Assembly: GCA_947475645.1 (NCBI GenBank)
Contig: CANJNU010000071.1
Location: forward strand, 1-5,672
DNA from: Bacteriovoracaceae bacterium
GTDB lineage: Bacteria; Bdellovibrionota; UBA1018
Reading direction: 5' to 3'
Length of the DNA stretch: 5,672 bases
Below the pieces are notes generated by a model that was not told where the DNA came from, searched no databases, and was given only the letters and a program-made list of their open reading frames with translations. A program made the position numbers and the translations under genes. Below, piece by piece: positions 1-3,727 of the stretch (positions within the stretch are counted from its first letter, which is position 1; each line of letters begins with the position of its first letter).

Positions 1-199
1 CAGCTTCGATGCGTTTTTGATCAATCTCGCCCGGCGTATCTCGAACAGTTTTGTAAAACTTTCTTTGCGCATCGGCCAAATCGGATTGAGCGCTATTGAA
101 CGAATCAGCCGCCCAGGCGAGCCGCTCGCCTATCCCCGTGCCCAAGCCTACGGCCCCGAGACTCAACCCCATTAAAATCGCGGAAAATAATCTTCGCAT
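1..199 (-). CDS. Exported protein of unknown function, N-terminal part (cut by left edge)
   Basis: Reading the minus strand from the ATG at 199 gives 66 codons with no stop before the window ends, so this is the N-terminal part of a longer protein. Residues 1-30 look like a Sec signal peptide: MRRLF start, a hydrophobic stretch (about 5-20), and an A-W-A motif at 28-30 followed by A-D, suggesting signal peptidase I cleavage after residue 30. The visible mature part (about 31-66) is polar, rich in Asp, Gln, Lys and Ala, and probably helical (for example DLADAQRKFYK). No family is recognised. The start is firm because an in-frame TAG lies five codons upstream and no other ATG, GTG or TTG intervenes. 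A GAGAAGG ribosome-binding sequence (202-208) sits only 2 nt from the ATG, closer than usual. The gene is divergent from the secreted-protein operon that starts at 314. Periplasmic or outer-membrane location is inferred. Confidence 0.72.
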   Translation of the reverse strand, partial: MRRLFSAILMGLSLGAVGLGTGIGERLAWAADSFNSAQSDLADAQRKFYKTVRDTPGEIDQKRIEA

Positions 200-218
200 T
201 GCCTTCTCATTCTAACGC

Positions 219-249
219 AAAAACCCAAAAGGGAGGGAGTCCTTTTGGG
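219..249 (-). terminator. Terminator-like hairpin plus T-run in the leader of the minus-strand gene
   Basis: Bases 224-232 (CCCAAAAGG) and 241-249 (CCTTTTGGG) form a perfect 9-bp inverted repeat with an 8-nt loop. On the minus strand the hairpin is directly followed by five T (plus-strand A at 219-223), the layout of a Rho-independent terminator. On the plus strand no T-run follows. The structure ends 20 nt before the ATG of the minus-strand gene at 199, so it would act either as an attenuator in that gene's leader or as a stop for minus-strand transcription leaving the divergent promoter region. The structure is seen directly; its function is inferred. Confidence 0.6.
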
Positions 250-259
250 GAGGTCAACT

Positions 260-288
260 TTGACACACTTGCGGGGATCTTGGATAAG
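260..288 (+). promoter_or_regulatory. Sigma70-type promoter of the secreted-protein operon
   Basis: A consensus -35 box TTGACA (260-265) is followed by a 17-bp spacer and a GATAAG -10 box (283-288, 4 of 6 matches to TATAAT). Predicted transcription start is near 295, giving a leader of about 20 nt that ends in the ribosome-binding site of the gene at 314. The -35 box overlaps a small palindrome, GTCAA-CT-TTGAC (253-264), which could be a repressor site. The promoter position also argues that translation starts at 314 and not at the upstream in-frame ATG at 245. Confidence 0.55.
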
Positions 289-313
289 CCTTAGCCTCAC
301 TGAAGGGGGATTC

Positions 314-1420
314 ATGCGGGCTTCTATTATTCTTATCTTGCTTGCATGGATTCCTACTTCAGCGTTCGCGGCAAGCGTGACCGCACCTTGCACCAAAAGC
401 AAAGACCCCGGACTACTTCGCTCTTGCTCAGAAGTTTTGGATGGGCCCACAGGCACTCTCGAACTTCTCAAAAAAAGAGTCAAAACTCAAATTGATGGCG
501 ACCCCAGCACACAGGCGAAGGGCTATTACCAAGAAGTCGACCCCAACATCACTCCATCACCCGGTACGTACTTCGGACCTACTCTTTGCAACCTAATCAA
601 AACCGAATTTAACACGGAAGAAACCACTGCCGACCATCATGGTAAATCGTGCGGCAAATCAGTGGACTTCGAAGTGCACGCCCATTGGGAACATGGCGGA
701 GGGTGCCTCACCGATGGATCAGTGACCATTATTCCTTTAAAACGCTGGAAGTCCGGCCCCCCAGAGGCCGAAGGCACTCTCGAGGACGGATACTTTCGGG
801 GCGGACTGGTGGCTGCAACGAATTGCTATTATCAGGCGATTAAAAACGAAATTAAAACCTCGCAGGCCCTTCAAATCTTTTCCAACTCGGGCTGTAGCGC
901 ACTTGCTGACGACCTTCAGGGAATTCAATCGAGCTTCAAACAGACATCCAATTCGATTCAAAAAGAAATCGAAGCCAACCCGAATTCAAAAGACATCAAT
1001 ACGTGCGCCGTCGACAAGTTTAGCGGAAATGAAGGCGAAGTGGGCCCCCTTAAGCAAGCCGTGCAACACTTGTGTGCGGCCCGAATGGGAAGCGAAGGCC
1101 TTTTCAACCAGCTTGCCGCTTGTGAAGTGTTCGCCCGAGCCAGCCAAAGTTGGCTTACCGAAATGGGAAGCAGCGAGAAGCAAAAAATTTGGATTGAGCG
1201 CCTTTCTGTAAAAGTTGGAAGGGCTTGCGGCGATGAATGCAAGGAAGTGGTCAAAGCGAACACGTCTCATATGTCGGAGTGCTACTACGATGATCCCTCG
1301 GCCAACGACATCCGTGACTGCGCACTGAGGTGCTATCGCAGCAAGCTTCCTGGCTTCATTAAAACCGAAATCGAAAGACGTTGGCCCGCCGATGGTTCCA
1401 AGTGCAAGGAAGTTCTATGA
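314..1420 (+). CDS. Secreted cysteine-rich protein, no recognised family
   Basis: A 368-residue protein with a clear Sec signal peptide: MRAS, a hydrophobic core IILILLAWI, then A-F-A at 17-19 with cleavage predicted after residue 19. The mature part contains 16 cysteines (26, 38, 92, 113, 131, 171, 194, 231, 254, 270, 305, 309, 323, 336, 340, 364) and none lies in the signal peptide. An even number in an exported protein suggests up to eight disulfides. The C-terminal quarter is densest and has two CX3C pairs, CGDEC (305-309) and CALRC (336-340), on either side of Cys323. A His-rich patch (HAHWEH, 122-127; HH at 108-109) could bind metal, but this is speculative. I recognise no enzyme motif. 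The start at 314 is preferred over the in-frame ATG at 245 because GAAGGGGGA (302-310) is a good ribosome-binding site, the signal peptide begins here, and the promoter lies between the two ATGs. The stop overlaps the next start as ATGA. Periplasmic or secreted location is inferred. Confidence 0.85.
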   Translation: MRASIILILLAWIPTSAFAASVTAPCTKSKDPGLLRSCSEVLDGPTGTLELLKKRVKTQIDGDPSTQAKGYYQEVDPNITPSPGTYFGPTLCNLIKTEFNTEETTADHHGKSCGKSVDFEVHAHWEHGGGCLTDGSVTIIPLKRWKSGPPEAEGTLEDGYFRGGLVAATNCYYQAIKNEIKTSQALQIFSNSGCSALADDLQGIQSSFKQTSNSIQKEIEANPNSKDINTCAVDKFSGNEGEVGPLKQAVQHLCAARMGSEGLFNQLAACEVFARASQSWLTEMGSSEKQKIWIERLSVKVGRACGDECKEVVKANTSHMSECYYDDPSANDIRDCALRCYRSKLPGFIKTEIERRWPADGSKCKEVL

Positions 1421-2277
1421 AAAGATCAATCATTTCGGTCATTCGTCCTGATCTAGTTTTCTTCCTTGCGGCGCTCTCGCTTTTCTCTTCGGCCTGCAGC
1501 GACGACGACGCCCCTGCTGCTCCCGCCCCTCCAAAAACCGACTCAGCCCCGTCGTGCGGACCGCAAACCGTTCCGAAAGGCTGCGACTGCGTCAACGGAA
1601 GCAGCACTTGTCCCTCGGGGGCAGCTGGAGGCGGAGGTGCTGCGATGGTCCTGGCCAGTGGCGCTGCGGTAACTCAAGCTACGATCCAAAATCTGAAGTC
1701 TGCACGCGAACTGGTGGGACTGGCCGGAACCGGAATGCCCCTTTCTGGCACCACTCAATCAGCAGCAGCGTCGGACGGCGAATTGGGCCCCCTTCTGAAG
1801 AAGAAGCTCGAGTCCACGAGTGCCCACGGCAACGCCCCCAAAGGCTCGAGCAATCGAGGCCAAGGCTCGAACGGAAACAATGGCGGCGCATCGGGATTTG
1901 GGCTTGGGTCGCTTTTTGGGAACGATTCGGGAGCTGGAAAAAACTTAGGGAACGAACCCCAAGGAGTTCCTTCACCCAGCTCTGAAGCAGCAGGATCGGG
2001 AGCTTACGCCGCAGGAAAATTGGGCGACGGACATGGATCCGGCTCGGGAACCCCCGATCCATTTGGATCTCTTGCCGAAGGAGTTCCCTCGGAGGGTTCT
2101 GCGAGCGCTGAACATGCGCAATTTGGGCAATCTGCGAAAGACGGTCTTACTTCTGCCTTTACCCCCGGAACCACCGACCCCGAAGACTACTTCACTCGCA
2201 CCCACCTCAACGACAGTCTCTTCAAAACAGTCGAAAAGCGCTACCAATCCACCACACGAAGCTGGAATAAACCGTAA
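1417..2277 (+). CDS. Predicted lipoprotein with Gly/Ser-rich low-complexity body
   Basis: A 286-residue protein starting inside the ATGA overlap with the upstream gene, preceded by AAGGAAG (1406-1412), so translation is probably coupled. The N-terminus (MKRS, then hydrophobic LVFFLAALSLF) ends in S-S-A-C with Cys27, a plausible though not ideal lipobox for signal peptidase II. Ser at +2 would fit outer-membrane sorting by the E. coli rule. After an Asp/Ala/Pro linker come four more cysteines (47, 56, 58, 65) within 19 residues, likely a small disulfide knot. Residues about 68-250 are dominated by Gly, Ser, Ala and Asn and probably disordered. GVPS recurs at 183-186 and 222-225, and the sequence around it is loosely alike, suggesting an old internal duplication. 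The last 35 residues (TTDPEDYF to the end, with LFKTVEKRY at 268-276) are charged and look ordered. This tail style recalls C-termini of some Bdellovibrio exported proteins, from memory only. No function is recognised. Being co-translated with a cysteine-rich secreted protein, the two may be envelope partners. Confidence 0.82.
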   Translation: MKRSIISVIRPDLVFFLAALSLFSSACSDDDAPAAPAPPKTDSAPSCGPQTVPKGCDCVNGSSTCPSGAAGGGGAAMVLASGAAVTQATIQNLKSARELVGLAGTGMPLSGTTQSAAASDGELGPLLKKKLESTSAHGNAPKGSSNRGQGSNGNNGGASGFGLGSLFGNDSGAGKNLGNEPQGVPSPSSEAAGSGAYAAGKLGDGHGSGSGTPDPFGSLAEGVPSEGSASAEHAQFGQSAKDGLTSAFTPGTTDPEDYFTRTHLNDSLFKTVEKRYQSTTRSWNKP

Positions 2278-2280
2278 TCC

Positions 2281-2298
2281 TCCTTTACTCTTAAAGGA
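2281..2298 (+). promoter_or_regulatory. Small hairpin covering the acyltransferase ribosome-binding site
   Basis: TCCTTT (2281-2286) and AAAGGA (2293-2298) are a perfect 6-bp inverted repeat with a 6-nt loop. The 3' arm contains the only Shine-Dalgarno-like bases (AAAGG) and the A of the ATG start codon at 2298. Folding would hide the initiation site of the acyltransferase gene unless ribosomes leaving the lipoprotein stop at 2277 open it. The stem has only two G-C pairs, so it is weak, and the regulatory role is inferred. Confidence 0.35.
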
Positions 2299-3134
2299 TG
2301 CCACTTTTAACGAGAAACATTGAATTCCTACCCCCCGTCAAACTCAGCCCCTGGCGCAAAGTCGCTATGGGAACTTGGCGCACTGTGGGCGACCCCAGCG
2401 TGTATGGAATCGTTGAAATGGACGTCGCTCCCGCGCTCGAGTACATGAAAAAAATTGAATCGAAAACGGGTTCAAAAATCACCCTCACCCACTTCGTCGG
2501 AAAAGTAATTGCCAATACCATGGCCAAACATCCCGAGATCAACTGCGTGCAGCGGTGGGGCCGCCTCTATCCGCGTAAAAACGTCGATATCTTCTTTCAA
2601 GTCGCAACCGACAATTCAGGAAAAGATCTTTCGGGCCTCACGATTCGAAATACCGACAAAAAGTCGCTGCTCGAAATCGCGCTCGAGATGCAAGCCATGG
2701 TTCAAAAGATTCGCTCCGAGGGCGATCCCGACTTTAGGAAAATGAAAAACCTGATGGGCCTCATTCCGGGATGGGCTTCGCGCTACTTACTGAATATTTC
2801 GAGTTTCTTGCTGCTGGGACTGAACGTGTGGTCACCCCTGATGGGTACTCCGCGCGATCCGTTTGGGGGCTGCATGGTCACCAGCATCGGAACCTTGGGC
2901 CTCGATATTGCGTTCGCGCCTCTGGTTCCCTATTCAAAAGTGCCCTTATTACTTGCCGTGGGCCTAGCCAAAGACACCCCGATTGCGAAGAACGGACAAG
3001 TCGTTATCACTAAAATTTCAAAAATTTGCGCCACTTTTGACCATCGCTTAATCGACGGGGTGCACGCCGGAAAAATGCTTAAAACCATGACCGCCATCTT
3101 CGAAAATCCCGAACGAGAACTCGGCCCGGTTTAA
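2298..3134 (+). CDS. Free-standing 2-oxoacid dehydrogenase E2-type acyltransferase domain protein
   Basis: A 278-residue protein of the E2/chloramphenicol-acetyltransferase-like superfamily. The catalytic signature is clear near the C-terminus: FDHRLIDGVHAGKM, with His249 as the general base and Asp253 in the HXXXDG motif. N-terminal KLSPWRKVA (15-23) matches the E2 catalytic-domain opening (usually PLSxxRKxIA), and TSIGTLG (195-201) fits the conserved strand before the active site. There is no lipoyl domain, no peripheral-subunit-binding domain and no linker, so the protein cannot carry its own lipoyl arm as a classical E2 does. Residues 159-182 are unusually hydrophobic (YLLNISSFLLLGLNVW), perhaps a membrane-facing or oligomer surface. 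Similar lone E2 domains occur in several phyla with unknown substrate. The start is fixed by an in-frame TAA two codons upstream. The gene follows the lipoprotein gene by 20 bp, so it probably shares the transcript. Its stop shares TTAA with the converging gene. The enzyme is expected in the cytoplasm; the acyl donor and acceptor are unknown. Confidence 0.85.
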   Translation: MPLLTRNIEFLPPVKLSPWRKVAMGTWRTVGDPSVYGIVEMDVAPALEYMKKIESKTGSKITLTHFVGKVIANTMAKHPEINCVQRWGRLYPRKNVDIFFQVATDNSGKDLSGLTIRNTDKKSLLEIALEMQAMVQKIRSEGDPDFRKMKNLMGLIPGWASRYLLNISSFLLLGLNVWSPLMGTPRDPFGGCMVTSIGTLGLDIAFAPLVPYSKVPLLLAVGLAKDTPIAKNGQVVITKISKICATFDHRLIDGVHAGKMLKTMTAIFENPERELGPV

Positions 3135-3466
3135 CGAACCACGGTTTTTGACGAAGCAGTATACTTCTGTACGGCAACCCGCTTCATGGGGGCACTGAGC
3201 CTGAGGTCGGCTGCAGGCAGGTTTTCGCGATATCGCGGAGCAATGGCGGCTAGTTTTTGAATGTCTCGATCAAAACTGATGGGGCCAGACTTAGGAACGT
3301 TAATTTCGGAGAGCTGCTGATAAAGAAGCGTATCGTCTGATACTGAGGAAGGTAATGAAGAAGGTAATGACGAGGGCATACGCGAGAACGGTGTGTTCAA
3401 ATTGAGGCCAAGATTCAAGATCAGTGCACCGGCAGCGATCGCGAACATTCCAGTGTGCTTTGCCAT
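3131..3466 (-). CDS. Small exported or membrane-anchored hypothetical protein
   Basis: A 111-residue protein with MAKHTG followed by a hydrophobic segment (about 7-22, FAIAAGALILNLGLNL). No clean AXA cleavage site follows, so it is either a signal peptide with a non-standard site or an N-terminal membrane anchor. Residues 31-41 hold a SSLP tandem repeat (MPSSLPSSLPSS) encoded by a 12-bp DNA repeat. The rest is soluble, with no cysteine, and ends in the basic tail KYTASSKTVVR. No family is recognised. A good ribosome-binding site, AAAGGAAG on the minus strand (3475-3482), lies 8 nt before the ATG, which supports a real gene. Its stop overlaps that of the converging acyltransferase gene by four bases, and no terminator is visible between them. 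The leader contains a large stem-loop (3487-3535). The coding call rests on the ribosome-binding site, the export-like N-terminus and the neat packing of the gene ends. Confidence 0.68.
   Translation of the reverse strand: MAKHTGMFAIAAGALILNLGLNLNTPFSRMPSSLPSSLPSSVSDDTLLYQQLSEINVPKSGPISFDRDIQKLAAIAPRYRENLPAADLRLSAPMKRVAVQKYTASSKTVVR
3348..3370. repeat. Tandem 12-bp repeat inside the small minus-strand gene
   Basis: GAAGGTAATGA occurs at 3348-3358 and again at 3360-3370, a 12-bp period that keeps the reading frame and produces the repeated SSLP of the encoded protein. It looks like a recent in-frame slippage duplication. Copy number could vary between relatives without disrupting the gene. 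Confidence 0.7.
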
Positions 3467-3486
3467 AAGAAAAACTTCCTTTCAGT

Positions 3487-3535
3487 TACAGTGTCCGTGC
3501 CCCTATGAGCAAGAGGGGTGCCAAGAGACACAGTA
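3487..3535. promoter_or_regulatory. Large imperfect stem-loop in the leader of the small minus-strand gene
   Basis: The outer arms TACAGTGTC (3487-3495) and GACACAGTA (3527-3535) pair over 8 bp with one A-A mismatch. The inner arms GTGCCCCT (3497-3504) and AGGGGTGC (3514-3521) pair over 8 bp, two of them G-U, around a 9-nt loop (3505-3513). Between the arms lie one base on the left and five on the right. It ends 4 nt before the ribosome-binding site of the gene starting at 3466. The fold is slightly better as plus-strand RNA, because the two G-U pairs become A-C mismatches on the minus strand. It could equally be a DNA operator dyad. No T-run follows on either strand, so it is not a standard terminator. 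Confidence 0.5.
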
Positions 3536-3542
3536 TTTTAAG

Positions 3543-3568
3543 TTGCCGCTGATTGCCGCTTAATTAAG
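3543..3568. repeat. Direct repeat with one-turn period next to a TTAATTAA palindrome
   Basis: TTGCCGCT occurs at 3543-3550 and 3553-3560, exactly 10 bp apart, about one helical turn. The second copy runs into the perfect 10-bp palindrome CTTAATTAAG (3559-3568). The cluster sits in the divergent spacer between the small minus-strand gene and the UvrA-family gene, where a regulator would be expected. AT-rich bases follow (3576-3603, with TTATATAT at 3581-3588) and could contain -10 elements, but no convincing -35/-10 pair was found for either gene. Binding by a protein is inferred. Confidence 0.4.
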
Positions 3569-3665
3569 TGCAAGTATTCGTTATATATGGTTTTTTATTT
3601 AACCCCCTCAGTCCCACTTCGACACCTTCAGCGCTTCGTACATCAAACACTGTCTAAAACTTAGT

Positions 3666-3696
3666 CAACTGTCCAACTGATCCCTTTTGAAGTTGG
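3666..3696. repeat. Short direct and inverted repeats upstream of the UvrA-family gene
   Basis: CAACTG is repeated at 3666-3671 and 3674-3679. CCAACT (3673-3678) is also the left arm of a 6-bp inverted repeat with AGTTGG (3691-3696), separated by 12 nt. The cluster lies 32-62 bp before the UvrA-family start codon, where an operator would be expected. It does not match the LexA box forms I know. Arms this short can arise by chance. Confidence 0.3.
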
Positions 3697-3727
3697 CTCA
3701 CTTTCATGACATCGTGACCTTGCACCT

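Noticed and set aside
224..249. Hairpin as a plus-strand terminator
   Set aside because: No T-run follows on the plus strand and no plus-strand gene ends upstream within the window.
245..313. Upstream in-frame ATG giving a 23-residue longer secreted protein
   Set aside because: It lies before the predicted promoter, has no fitting ribosome-binding site and would bury the signal peptide behind a polar extension.
172..483. Minus-strand open frame of 103 codons
   Set aside because: It overlaps both the secreted-protein gene and the start of the true minus-strand gene, has no ribosome-binding site and encodes no recognisable domain.
1543..2323. Several open frames of 70-143 codons on both strands overlapping the lipoprotein gene
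   Set aside because: They arise from the GC-rich Gly/Ser codons. Only the 1417 frame has a ribosome-binding site, an export signal and sensible packing with its neighbours.
3487..3496. Half match to a TTACN3GTAA LexA box in the divergent spacer
   Set aside because: Only the left half and the first two bases of the right half match, and the site is far from the UvrA-family start, so it is not supported as an SOS box.
3589..3603. GGTT/AACC inverted repeat around a T-rich run as a terminator
   Set aside because: The stem is only four base pairs and the T-run is in the loop rather than after the stem.
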